Assembly: GCA_019925105.1 (NCBI GenBank)
Contig: JAHGAU010000032.1
Coordinates: 248,001-312,000, forward strand
Source of the DNA: Niebla homalea
Lineage: Eukaryota > Ascomycota > Lecanoromycetes > Lecanorales > Ramalinaceae
Reading direction: 5' to 3'
DNA: 64,000 bases
Both the position numbers and the translations under genes were made by a program. A model generated the notes under the pieces. That model saw only the letters and a list, made by a program, of their open reading frames with translations, ran no database searches and had not been told where the DNA came from. Positions 11,306 to 20,700 of the stretch are shown piece after piece. Position 1 is the first letter of the stretch; the number at the start of each line of letters is the position of its first letter.

Positions 11306-11797
11306 TCAAGGTCTTGGCGTATGAGTGTGCCCTGAGCTCGTGGCATGCGAAGGTTTGGAGCTCCTCCCATGAGATCTCCTGGACGTTGATGCTTGTGGAG
11401 GCGGTGATGGTGATGGTATGCGGGATTCCACTTTGAGGTGGAATGTTTTGTGATAAGAGATCTTCATATCCCTCCTATCTCTTTTATCTCTTTCACGCAG
11501 TTTACGGTATGAATGACGATCACCAGAAGATTCGGTGATTGATACCACTGTTTCAGCGCAATTTTTCCATTTCTTGCGTTTTTTGAGGCTCGCCAAATGA
11601 GCCATATCCCTACGCCTCCAAGTTGTGGGGTCTGATTCAAGAAGCTTGGCAGAGACTGATGCGCTAATTGCATATCTGTCACCGAAGACAATCTCATCTT
11701 TCTCATTGTAGTAGAGTCTGACTATGTCCGGGCAAAACCTCTCGCGATAGTGGACACGCTGTTTGGGTGCAGGTCTAAAGATGTCAAACCAACCCAT
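11306..11797 (-). CDS. Local-family member with basic Ser-rich tail, 163 residues
   Basis: The ATG is at 11795-11797. Residues 22-45 carry the family strand-turn-strand (VRLYYNEKDEIVFGDRYAIS). MAHLASLKKRKKWKN follows, aligning with the x-HLAxL helix of the 15.8-kb and 17.9-kb paralogs. The C-terminal third is a basic, Ser/His/Pro-rich low-complexity tail with RERDKRDRRD and a final SSGHTHTPRP. No W-x-G-W-D or P-x-x-E-W block is present, so this copy holds only the first half of the family domain. The basic tail could direct it to nucleic acid or the nucleus, but that is inference. Confidence 0.5.
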   Translation of the reverse strand: MGWFDIFRPAPKQRVHYRERFCPDIVRLYYNEKDEIVFGDRYAISASVSAKLLESDPTTWRRRDMAHLASLKKRKKWKNCAETVVSITESSGDRHSYRKLRERDKRDRRDMKISYHKTFHLKVESRIPSPSPPPQASTSRRSHGRSSKPSHATSSGHTHTPRP

Positions 11798-12689
11798 TGA
11801 GGCGAGTTATGGGCGGAAGGAGAGATTGATTGATGTTATGCGAGCTTATTCAATGTGATTGAGAAGATTTGTGAGAGAAGAAAATCAACTGGGGACTGGC
11901 CGGTCCTATACTTTTATGTCTAACAGACGCAATCTGTACTACGCAACCGCAGCGATTGCCTCATGGGACTGCGTGATCTTTGAGGTCATAGTTCTGCCCT
12001 CTCATCACACGACTGGCTTGATGGAAACTTCACGTGGATCTTGTTTTCCTTATCAATTGGGTAGCAGAGTCTTCTGAATAGGCACTAACGCTGTCAAAAT
12101 TCCGAATGACCATTGTTACTGCTGATTTGACTGGCCAGACACGCACTATTCGCAAGGCTCACCTGCCCAATAGGTACCCATACGGCTAGAACCAAATTCG
12201 CTAGGTGAGGGAGCGAATTGTTCTCTCTCTTTTGTTCCGGTGAGAGACAGCCACGAGACTCAACACCTGACACCTCCAGGCAACATTAGTTACAATTTTT
12301 AGCATCAAACTCTCCCCTCGCCGTCTTTTAACTGCAGCCAAGTGCTGTTTCCGAACGAATGACGCCAAAGTTTGCCTGAAACATCACAAAACCCACCGTT
12401 TTCATGGGTACGTCCGGAGGAATGAGTACGGTCTTCAACAGAGCTCCCATCAGCGTCATGTTAAGTGTTCGCATAAGTTGTCATCGTCCCTGAGACCACT
12501 ATGACGTCTGTAGTAAAAATGTGGGACGCGTAAGAATGAGCATGGGTGCATCCTGTATATTGTGATAGATGGATGATGCATGTAAGACGCATGAATGAAG
12601 ACAAGCCAGGTACTCAAACATACAATTGTTCTGCAAATATCTTGTATGACGGCTCAATGGCACTTATTCTGGCAACACTACCATGCTTA
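11798..12689. other. Intergenic, no supported gene
   Basis: Short frames only. The first few hundred bases are the presumed promoter of the minus-strand gene starting at 11797. Confidence 0.35.
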
Positions 12690-13050
12690 CACCCAGCCTG
12701 AGAAATAGTGATGGTCTTTGCGGTCGCCTCTGGTGCGCTTTTTGCGTGGAGCGGTAAATCTCAACAAAATGTGTGCCATTGTTTTGGCGACGGTGATTTC
12801 AGTGGTGGCTACTGTGGTGTTTATGGTCGCCACTACAACGCGCACTCTTTGTCCTTCTGACGGTGACGATCTGCATCGTAGCGTTCCTTTTCCCGCATAT
12901 GTTCTTGCTCCCACTGACAGGCTTCACTGAAAGACGAGGTGCAGAACCGCTTTCGGTAATCTTGTATACATGCGGAAGCAAAAGTTTCATCAGAGCAAAA
13001 GAGGCGTTTGTAACAGCAACCAAAGAGTCCTGCACCACAAAAGACAAAAG
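12690..13050 (-). pseudogene. Remnant of a Cys-containing, charged-tail ORF
   Basis: One minus-strand frame without a start codon reads a hydrophobic Gly/Cys segment (FCGAGLFGCCYKRLF). A Cys-containing stretch follows (SACIQDYRKRFC, then SEACQWEQEH) and then a charged run (MREKERYDADRHRQKDKE) before a stop near 12840. The composition (one hydrophobic segment plus an Arg/Asp/Glu tail) recalls the charged genes at 13.6 and 15.8 kb. No initiator, splice context or full frame was found, so I treat it as a broken gene or an unassembled last exon. Confidence 0.3.
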
Positions 13051-13578
13051 ATTTTTAATTTTATCATCGGACTATGTGATCTCGGAGTCACAAGGCTTCC
13101 ACTTACCCTTACACCACGGGAGACCCCTGTGCTGACCCGTGCTTCCTTAGCTCCAAAATTAAGCCCATCTTTTCGGCAAGATCTTACGACTTTCCATATA
13201 TCTCTCTAATGAGGAGAAGAAATGTCACCAGAAACACAATCTCGAGCTCTTTTCGCTGCTGCTTCAGTTGGGTACAATTTCAAGGAAGGATACGTGGCCA
13301 AAGACTAGCATGTATACGGAGCATAATGGCCTCAGATGCTTCTTCTGTGCGCACAGAACTCGCTGATGAGATCAATTTCAACTGGCTATTTCCGTTTCAG
13401 CTCACGCAAATAGATCAATAACCGGACATCCCAGGGCACTAGCAGCTGGCACGCAGCAACCCATGCTCCCCCAACCAAGAAAACCCAGACCATAGATACT
13501 GTACACCAAAACCATAACCAACGCCCGCTTGCCGCTTCTTTCAAGAGCCTCACAACAACAATGATAACAATAATGATA

Positions 13579-14283
13579 TCATACCTCTCTTACTACGTAG
13601 AACCTCTGTGTTGAGTAGCCTCGTCCATCCCCATGGAGATGGGGAGATCCCTCGTGCCCACCGCGGTGATGAGATCGGTGCCGATGCCGATGGTGGTCTC
13701 TGTCACTATCAACCTCGTCTCTGTCCCGACGAATAGACTCCCTCTCACGATCCTCCCGGCGGCGAGCTCTCTCACGCCTCTCATCGCGACGGCGAGCTGC
13801 GCTACGTTCTTCCTCCTCACGGCGGGCCCTCTCGCGGTCCGCGCGGTCCACACGAAGGCGTGCTTCATCCATCTCCTCACGGATGCGTCGTTCTTCTTCC
13901 CTTTCTGCACGGTCTCTCTTGACATAAGCCCTTTCTACACGATCTCGTTCTGCACGCTCTGGTTCTGCATGTTCTCGTTCTGCACGCTCTTGTTCTGCAC
14001 GATCTCGTTCTGCACGCTCTCGCTCTGCACGCTCTCGTTCTGCATGTTCTCGTTCTGCACGCTCTCGTTCTGCGCGCTCTCGTTCTGCACGCTCTCGTTC
14101 TGCATGTTCTCGTTCTGCACGCTCTCGTTCTGCACGCTGTGGTTCTGCACGAGATCTTCCTGCACGATTTCGATTATCCTCGCGACGGTCACGGCCCCGC
14201 GCCCTTTGGTCCTCCTCATTATCCCTTCGACGGTGGTGCTGTATCACTAGGCTTTTGCGCTTGTGAGAGAAGGGCCAAGGCAT
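13579..14283 (-). CDS. Arg/Glu-rich repeat protein, 234 residues or longer
   Basis: The ATG is at 14281-14283. After a basic leader (MPWPFSHKRKSLVIQHHRRR) residues 45-120 are a tandem pentapeptide array of the form RAERE/HAERE, then an Arg/Glu/Asp-rich charged region likely to form a single alpha helix or coiled coil, then a His-rich stretch (DHHRHRHRSHHRGGHE). The frame stops at 13579. Just beyond, the minus strand has a possible GTATGA donor and a downstream frame encoding a strongly hydrophobic Trp-rich segment (about 13520-13420), so a spliced form could end in a membrane anchor. That intron would be only about 47 bp and is speculative. Function unknown. Low complexity means real homologs will be hard to separate from compositional matches. 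Confidence 0.45.
   Translation of the reverse strand: MPWPFSHKRKSLVIQHHRRRDNEEDQRARGRDRREDNRNRAGRSRAEPQRAERERAEREHAERERAERERAERERAEREHAERERAERERAERDRAEQERAEREHAEPERAERDRVERAYVKRDRAEREEERRIREEMDEARLRVDRADRERARREEEERSAARRRDERRERARRREDRERESIRRDRDEVDSDRDHHRHRHRSHHRGGHEGSPHLHGDGRGYSTQRFYVVREV
13937..14160. repeat. 15-bp tandem array (encodes RAERE pentapeptides)
   Basis: The unit on the plus strand is close to ctcgttctgcacgct, present in about 14 imperfect copies with a recurrent cacg/catg alternation every second or third unit. The period is a multiple of three, so every frame stays open through it, which explains the long opposite-strand frames here. Confidence 0.75.
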
Positions 14284-14628
14284 ATCTGGATTTATTTAAA
14301 GTGGAATTGTAGATAAAAGGGCAGGAAGAGAGGTAGCAATGGAAAGTTGTACTTGAAAGCACCGATCTGAAAATTCTGTCTTGCAACTGGGTTTATAAGT
14401 CCTGTCACTGGAATATCACGCGGTCCGATCATGCGACCTGTGGGTTTAAGTGGTACAGGGTGTTTGCGTCGCTCTTATGATGTTGGGCTTCCCCGCTCTT
14501 TCTTTCAATTTCTTCCTTTTTCGTGATCTATCTGTCCTCCGTCGCAAACATCTGGCGCAGAGAATGAATGAAAGTCATCTGAAGCTTAGTCCTTGTTTCG
14601 CTTTTTTCACTTCTAACAATTTTTATTT

Positions 14629-14920
14629 GATGAACGGCGCATACTACTATGAGGCCCCGCGGGATCGCGGAAAAAGGGAGCACGGGCATGGAGGCCATAA
14701 TGGTGAGAGCAGTCACCGTGGTACAGGTGTGGTGAAGACCGCCATCTTGAGAGCTATGACAATGCCCGTCGGCGTGAAGACCGGGGGAGAGCTCGTCATC
14801 GTGAGGAATAAGAGGGACAGCGCCGCTGGGAGGATGTTGAGAGAGCCCACCGTCCTCGTGATTAGGAGGAAGAGCGCTGCTGTCGTCGGGACATTGGGAA
14901 AAAAGAGAGTCGTCATGTAA
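14629..14920 (+). pseudogene. Broken Arg/Asp/His-rich ORF
   Basis: Starting at an ATG near 14631 (MNGAYYYEAPRDRGKREHG) the plus strand begins as a basic Arg/Gly/His-rich protein. The open frame then loses that composition. From about 14735 the Arg/Asp/Glu-rich reading (RHLESYDNARRREDRGRARH) continues in another frame with two in-frame stops before about 14925. The pattern matches the charged segments of the 13.6-kb and 15.8-kb genes and suggests a decayed relative with a frameshift. Confidence 0.4.
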
Positions 14921-14989
14921 GATACGGACGTTGTAGGCCGCGGGGCCAATATGGAGCTAGCCATTGGGTTACCGCTTTACCAGGCGTAA

Positions 14990-15772
14990 CGATTCCTCCC
15001 TACCATTATTTAACCTACGATACATATCACGATTGATAGCCTGAAGATCATTGATGATGTGGCTTTTGGTGCTCTCCATCAAACTTCAGTTTTCTCCGAC
15101 CTGAGTATCGATAGCTCAAGGGCACAACCTGACCCCTGGACTACTGCTAGGGCGCTGACGCTATGCGCGGACTGTCTGCTTTGTGGATTCGATGCACGTG
15201 CCGACCGTGTGACGACGTCTTCTTTGCATAGAAGGGCACTATAGGCTCATGATCAATTTTCTTGCTCTGGTTCAGATGAGCTACCAACAGAGTGATCAAA
15301 TCTCATATTGAAACCGGACCTGTCTAGATCAGTGGCACAAGACATCCATGGCTACAAAGTTTCAGGTTGAAGTTTGACCTTCACCCTCATGTCAAATCAC
15401 TTTACTTGCTGTATTAGTATACGTTACTGGCATGTGATGAGCTTCCCTGTTGATGCTGCATTTTTCAGAGCGCTTACAGCTCAGTCTTCAGACTCCCCAG
15501 TCATGCAGCTCGATGATGCAATTCATGACAATATGTGGTACAGAGCATTTACCTTGTTCCTGTGATATTTAGTCTTGCTTTCCATCTACTTTCTATTTTC
15601 TCTTTGAGGTACCTGCAATATCTTCAGACTCCTTTGTTCAGGTGTCTGGAAAAGCTACACAGGACTTCCTGAAATACAAAAGTCTTCCTAAACTGCTCTA
15701 CTACTTTGAGTCAGGCCAGTCGAACAGTCACACAAAGCTTCTTCAATCATTCATCTTCCACCAAACTCAGAC
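14990..15772. other. Intergenic, no supported gene
   Basis: Short unsupported frames. This is the presumed promoter region of the plus-strand gene starting at 15773. Confidence 0.35.
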
Positions 15773-16624
15773 ATGCCTCATTCTCACTATACCTATCGCA
15801 GCCACCAGGCCAAGCACTACCGCAGTCGGAAGGAGTGGGAGAACGAACAGAGAAAGCGAGAAGACGATCGCCGTCGTGTAGAGAACGAAGCACATCGTAT
15901 CCGTGAGGAAAATGATAGAGTACGCCGTCGTGCGGACCGTGAGAGAGCCCGCCGTCGCAAGGAGGAGGAACGTGACAAAGCTTGCCGTCGCAAGGGAAAA
16001 CGTGATAAAGCTTCAAATTTGAGACAACAAGAAGTTGCCGACCTCCCCGTCAACCACCTTGGAGAACTTATCTTCGGCAACATCGCCATGAACAAAGACA
16101 TCTCCGACAAATTTTCCTTCAGTCGAAGTCACCGTGATCGCGGAGAGCTTCCCCACCTTGCAAGCCTCCTAGCACAGCGAAAATATGAAGAAGCCGCGGC
16201 CCTCGTCAGACATGCGACTGGTCATAAAGACCATCGCAACACGCAAACCCACTATCGCAGCTACGACAAGAGGATGGAGAAGGAAAGTATGAGGAGAATC
16301 GTACATGATTATGGGCCGTGGGGACACGGCACTGCTGTGGGGAAATGGGCAGAGAAATTGGACGATGGAAGAGATGACGAGGGGCGCACGATTCTAGATC
16401 ATCAAGCTCCAAGCCCTTACAAGCCTCTTGACGAGAAACATCGGGTACACCTGCCCGATCGTCACCGTGATCACCATCATCACCGCGACGAAAGCCGTGG
16501 CCGCTGCCATGTCGATGACAGTGGACACCGTCATCGTCCTGCTTCTCGCCATCATGATCATCTCCACCGTCGTCACCATACCCGCTCCGATGAACGACAG
16601 CACCATCGCGGCCGCAGTGTCTAA
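15773..16624 (+). CDS. Local-family member with charged N-terminus and His/Arg-rich tail, 283 residues
   Basis: The ATG at 15773 opens a single exon. Residues 18-85 are a highly charged Arg/Glu/Asp helix (for example RVRRRADRERARRRKEEERD). Residues 88-145 hold the first half of the local domain: VNHLGELIFGNIAMNKDI (strand-turn-strand) and then ELPHLASLLAQRKYEEAAAL. The C-terminal third (about 200-283) is dominated by His/Arg/Asp repeats such as DRHRDHHHHRDESRGR. The W-x-G-W-D and P-x-x-E-W segments are absent. It is the only clear plus-strand member of an otherwise minus-strand array. The charged tails suggest an RNA- or metal-binding or phase-separating protein, which is inference only. Confidence 0.55.
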   Translation: MPHSHYTYRSHQAKHYRSRKEWENEQRKREDDRRRVENEAHRIREENDRVRRRADRERARRRKEEERDKACRRKGKRDKASNLRQQEVADLPVNHLGELIFGNIAMNKDISDKFSFSRSHRDRGELPHLASLLAQRKYEEAAALVRHATGHKDHRNTQTHYRSYDKRMEKESMRRIVHDYGPWGHGTAVGKWAEKLDDGRDDEGRTILDHQAPSPYKPLDEKHRVHLPDRHRDHHHHRDESRGRCHVDDSGHRHRPASRHHDHLHRRHHTRSDERQHHRGRSV

Positions 16625-17380
16625 GTTGACGAACGTTCACAACACTGGCACGGCAAAGGATTCTGAGGATGTATTTTGCACCACTAGTGACACACTTGAT
16701 ACAAGGGACATCAGAACACTGTTACTGTACAGACTACCATGGAAGAGAAGGACACAAGCGCTTGCTATGACTGAACTTAAAGGACATGAGTGCTTGGTTT
16801 GTATACAATTGTATCTTCCCTACTTATCTTCCCCATTGCAGTATGATGAGGTCTTAGTCTTTCGGAAGTAAATTGAAGATTAGCCAATGACGCAGGTTGC
16901 GAGCTCAAGCACATGGCACACGCCCTAAGCCACCTCAATCAGTCGTCCTTGCGAGCCATAAATGTGCATCAGCCCCAGTAGCGAATCATATATACCATAC
17001 ACAGGCTGCCGTTCGCTCTTGCGACCACGTCTCCCGTCGTACGTGTCGCTCGCCCCGATGCGAGTCATACTCAAGATACCCAAGGTGCACGGAGCCCGGT
17101 TAAGGGTAAAAAGGTCTGCGTTCCTCCTCATATCTATGCGTGCTGTGATGATGACTGCTGCGACGAGGATCTGGCATATCCAAACATTCGTTACTTGTAA
17201 GCTATACCTGATTGAGATATCCGACTTCACCAAAGCGTATGTAGATTTTGACACAAGTGTTTGCGTAGCAAAGGTGTTGTGACTCTCGGAATTAACAAGC
17301 TAACTAGCGCAGTGCCTGCAACCAAAATCCCCCCAAAATTAAAGTTTATAGGTCTAAATAAAACGATGGTCAGCAGAAGA
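16625..17380. other. Intergenic with a possible charged-ORF remnant
   Basis: No intact gene. On the minus strand at about 17160-16990 a frame reads an Arg/Glu/His-rich string (HRYEEERRPFYP, a stop, then LEYDSHRGERHVRRETW), similar in composition to the charged genes nearby and interrupted by stops. I treat it as a probable decayed relative. Confidence 0.3.
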
Positions 17381-17650
17381 GAGGTTCCCGTGGACTAGTG
17401 GTCAAAAGTCCTTTCTTTGTGAACGCCTCAGGAAAACACTTCGGAGGTACCGGTTCAACGTCTCACTAGAAAAAGCACAGTGCTGATCTCGTCGCAAGGC
17501 CAGCGCAGCACTGGGTGGAGTACATTGTTTCGTTACAAGTCCGTAAGGAGGGTTGTCAGCTTCGGCTGCGAACCTTAGCCTTTTGTTACTTTGGCCGAGG
17601 GTCCGACGTTCGAGCCTCTCGGCGACCAGACTTTTTTTGGTCTTTTTCTT
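17381..17650. mobile_element. tRNA-derived SINE-like element (candidate)
   Basis: On the minus strand, just downstream of a run of A (plus-strand ttttttt at about 17632-17638), the sequence GGTCGCCGAGAGG resembles a tRNA A box. About 55 bases on lies GGTTCGCAGCC, an almost perfect B box (plus-strand positions about 17564-17574). That is the internal RNA polymerase III promoter arrangement of tRNA-Leu/Ser-like genes. It does not fold into a proper tRNA. At the other end, on the plus strand at 17387-17465, a second tRNA-like head reads CCCGTGGACTAGTGGTC and later GGTTCAACGTC. Together they suggest a composite tRNA-related short element of about 260 bp. Without copies elsewhere to compare, ends and orientation are uncertain. 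Confidence 0.35.
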
Positions 17651-17860
17651 GCCCTCAAAGGGGATCAAAGACGCGAATTTAGTTGCTGGATGTATGATGT
17701 GGGTTCAAGATGGGGAGGAAATCCTCCATCTGCCATCTTTTGAGATCCTTCCAAAACTGAATTGAGACTCTTCAATATCTAATGTGCAGTATGGGCGGAC
17801 TATTTGACCAAAGCTCTGACACTGAATAGTTGCATTGCGCTCATCGTCCCACCTCTCAAC

Positions 17861-19186
17861 TCACTGACCAGCCGTCACCCTCATCCACAACTCTTTCCCG
17901 CCCAGATCGATTTCATCAAGTAGACAATTTGCTGAGCCACTGTTCAACTTGGCCAGACTTAGGGCGTCTACGAGTGGGGGGAACCTATGTCCATGGTTGC
18001 CAGAGCCTGGGTGCTTGTGGGCGTGCCCATGATCGCTACCTCCGCTAGATGGTTCATGCTTCTCCTGTTTAGGCGCAGACTCTGGCTGTGCATCCGAGTC
18101 GTCCATAGATTTTCCTTTCCCATTGAACCCCACCAGAATTGTGCGACGGCAAACTCTGTCCGGGTGAGCCCTTTTTGGTAGCCCTCGCGTGGTGCCTTCG
18201 CCGCCTGCAACATCGAACATCTTCCGCGTGAATCCTTTGCCGGTTCCGGTGCATTTGTCGAGGAGCGAGAGGTGTGCGCAATCGCCAGGTCCGTACTTGT
18301 CCATGAAAGCGTATCGGATTTCGCGGCTGATGGCGAAGTCACGGATGACGGTTTCGCCTTTGTCATTGATGTGGAGGGTCACTTGGTCTCTGCTCGAGCT
18401 ACTTGAGCCCTTGTAAACATCTTCGCTGCCGGTTTCAATAAGTTCGATCGGACTGTTCTCGTCATAGTATAAAGAATGAAACGAAGGATTCGATGATTTG
18501 CTGCCCTTGATTCGGAAAGAACGAAGAAGCTCGCACCGAGTAGGTATCGCACCTTGTGCGAGTTTATAGGCTGCTGGACCTTTGTGATGTATTGGATATA
18601 TGAGCCTTCTGGCCAGTATGTCATTCCATCCTTTCTTAGAAGGGACAGGGGACCAACCAAGAACACCTCCCCGATATGCAGGCCCCGTTCGAAGGTCGCT
18701 GTGAGCCGGCTTGACGTAAGTAGAGATCCACCTCATATAGTCCCATTCTAGCTGAGTGGGGACTTCACGATTGAAGACGGCGATCCTGACACAAGATATC
18801 CCGGAGTCATGTTTTTCCCCCTTTCCGTCAAAGCCAATCCACCTTGACCAATAACGGAAGAGGCGGGGATCAGACGCAGGAGCTTCGTCATAATCGACTT
18901 GTATCCTGTCCCCCTTGGATGCGATTTCCAGGACTTTGCGAAGCTGAGTTTGGGGGCTCCCCCCCAGAGCTTTGAGTTCCGATAGAGTTTTTGGCGTGAA
19001 ATTATGTTCAAAGTCGTACAGTGTCCCAAAAGAGAGCACAAAACCCTCAAAGACCCATTCATCCTTTCCATTCTGTGCAATTTTGATCATGGTGTTGGGA
19101 AGTATGTCTTTCACCTCATCCTTCAGAAGTTTGTCTAGTTGTGCTACAAAGTCCTATGGCTTTGTAGCTTTACTTGAAGCCGGCAT
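17861..19186 (-). pseudogene. Two-unit member of the local PxxxEW family, ancestral 5' end interrupted by a stop
   Basis: The usable frame runs from an ATG at 19090 to a stop at 17861 (409 residues). The same frame extends upstream to another ATG at 19184-19186 (MPASSKATKP), broken only by TAG at 19154-19156 as codon 11. The sequence between, FVAQLDKLLKDEVKDILPN, looks coding. Unit 1 (about residues 1-165 of the usable frame) has WVFEGFVLSFG, then WSRWIGFDGKGEK, PTQLEWDYM and VPSKKGWNDIL. Unit 2 (about 235-335) has VTLHINDKGETVIRDFAIS, then YGPGDCAHLSLLDKC and RTILVGFNGKGK. The family domain is therefore present twice, the second copy lacking its P-x-x-x-W end. The tail is His/Gly/Ser-rich. 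Translation could still start at 19090, so it may be a shortened live gene rather than a dead one. Confidence 0.5.
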
Positions 19187-19603
19187 CTTAGGAAATAGAC
19201 TGCAGGCTTTGACGAATGCGAACGAAAATGCTCGGACATGTGAGATAGTGGTACCTCAATGACTTTGTTTGGTCTCGTATCTGTTTTTAACCTGTCTTCC
19301 AATGCAGAAGGGATGATCGTGAGGCGATGCTCATTAGAGCCTTGGTGCAAGATAATATCATGGGACTTCAAAACTTATCGAGAGCGACAAAGTTGTGATG
19401 GGATGAAAAAAGAACCAGGAGAAAGCAGACAGAGAGCCCCTGCTCACATGGCTACCTATCTGCCCGGTGAAACCCCAAATGCGGCACGACGCCGCCTTGT
19501 ACCACCACTGCTATATTCTGGCCCATTCATTCACCTCCGTCCAAAGAATATTTCAAGGCTTGCAGTCTCTAAGGCGTCAAACCCTTCAGACGGCATGCCA
19601 GCT

Positions 19604-20185
19604 CTAACGTGAGGATATAAGAAGAGTTCCACGTCTTTGCTTGCATTTTAGGGGTACTCTATATAGATGAAAAATCACGCCTGACGTTCTTTCAGTCTGT
19701 ACGTTTGTTTTGACGAGACGGATGATGTTCCTGTTCTGTATCGTACTTGCATACTGGGTGTTCTTCTGAGTATTGTTCTGCCGCAGTACTGACTTCCTCT
19801 TCGCTTGATTCTGTTTTGCGAAATGTGATAGGAAAGTGAGGGCGACTTCTGAGCTATCAAAGCTAAGAGTGCGTACCCTTGTCATACTCATCTGTCAAAA
19901 TTTGGCTGGTGCCAGCAACATCGCGTTTTGCTTGCGGCCCGTAGTCATTCTTTGTATCGATACCCTTCTCGAGAAGTTTCATCATCTCAGGGCTGACCAA
20001 ATACGGGACGACGATCATCCTGCCCCAAGCGTTAAGATTGACCATGATCTCGCGGTGGGGGTGACTTCTTGGCTTATTTGAATACGGAGCATTAAAGGTA
20101 CTGTGCTTTCCACTAATGTTGAGCATGGAACAGGATCTCTTGATATCCAATAGGAACGGAGGTGGAAGACCAGGCTCTACTTCAA
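19604..20185 (-). pseudogene. Fragment of the local family
   Basis: A minus-strand frame from about 20180 to 19863 has no ATG at its upstream end. It encodes GLPPPFLLDIKRSC, then REIMVNLNAWGRMIVVPYLVS, which aligns with the strand-turn-strand segment of the family, followed by PEMMKLLEKGID. The following sequence to 19604 in another frame is Lys/Gln/Arg-rich. A join would need an intron of about 28 bases, which is too short, so a frameshift is likelier. No W-x-G-W-D or P-x-x-x-W element remains. Best read as a truncated copy or an exon whose partners I cannot place. Confidence 0.4.
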
Positions 20186-20700
20186 ATCAAGTCAATTGAA
20201 GCATGAGAATCATTTGTCGATACGGCTTACGTAGGAATGATTGACCGTTGCGCATGAAGTGCAAAAGCATTTTCTGCAGAGGATAGAAACGAGAAAGGCA
20301 GGGCCGGCTGAGAAGTTGCTTAGATGTCCAGTCCCTCTTTCGCTCTGTGAAGTCCCAAATCGTCACAAGCCCGAAGGTGGAAATCAGTAACTTGTACAAT
20401 ACATACTATTTTTGAAAGCACCACCAGACCAATTTGATTATAACGCCTATTTCTTTACATACAATCGCAAATGTATTGTCACGAGAATGTCAGTAAGCAA
20501 AGAGAGTGATACCATGCAAGCCTGTACTCCTTAGACATCCCTAATCCTTCCCCTTTTGACTGTGTCTCAATCGGTGTGACATTGCGTCTACGCTCTTGGA
20601 GAATGATCTCAGAATCTCAAGATGCCATTCATGTCCCTGCTATCTTCCAATTGTGGCCTTAATCTCGATGCTGCCAGATTTCCTCGAGTTTGGCAGTTGT
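20186..20700. other. Intergenic, no supported gene
   Basis: A 70-codon minus-strand frame (20187-20399) has no family motif. Nothing else was seen. Confidence 0.35.

Noticed and set aside
17381..17470. A functional tRNA gene
   Set aside because: A- and B-box-like strings are present, but acceptor and T-stems do not pair, so no cloverleaf can be drawn.
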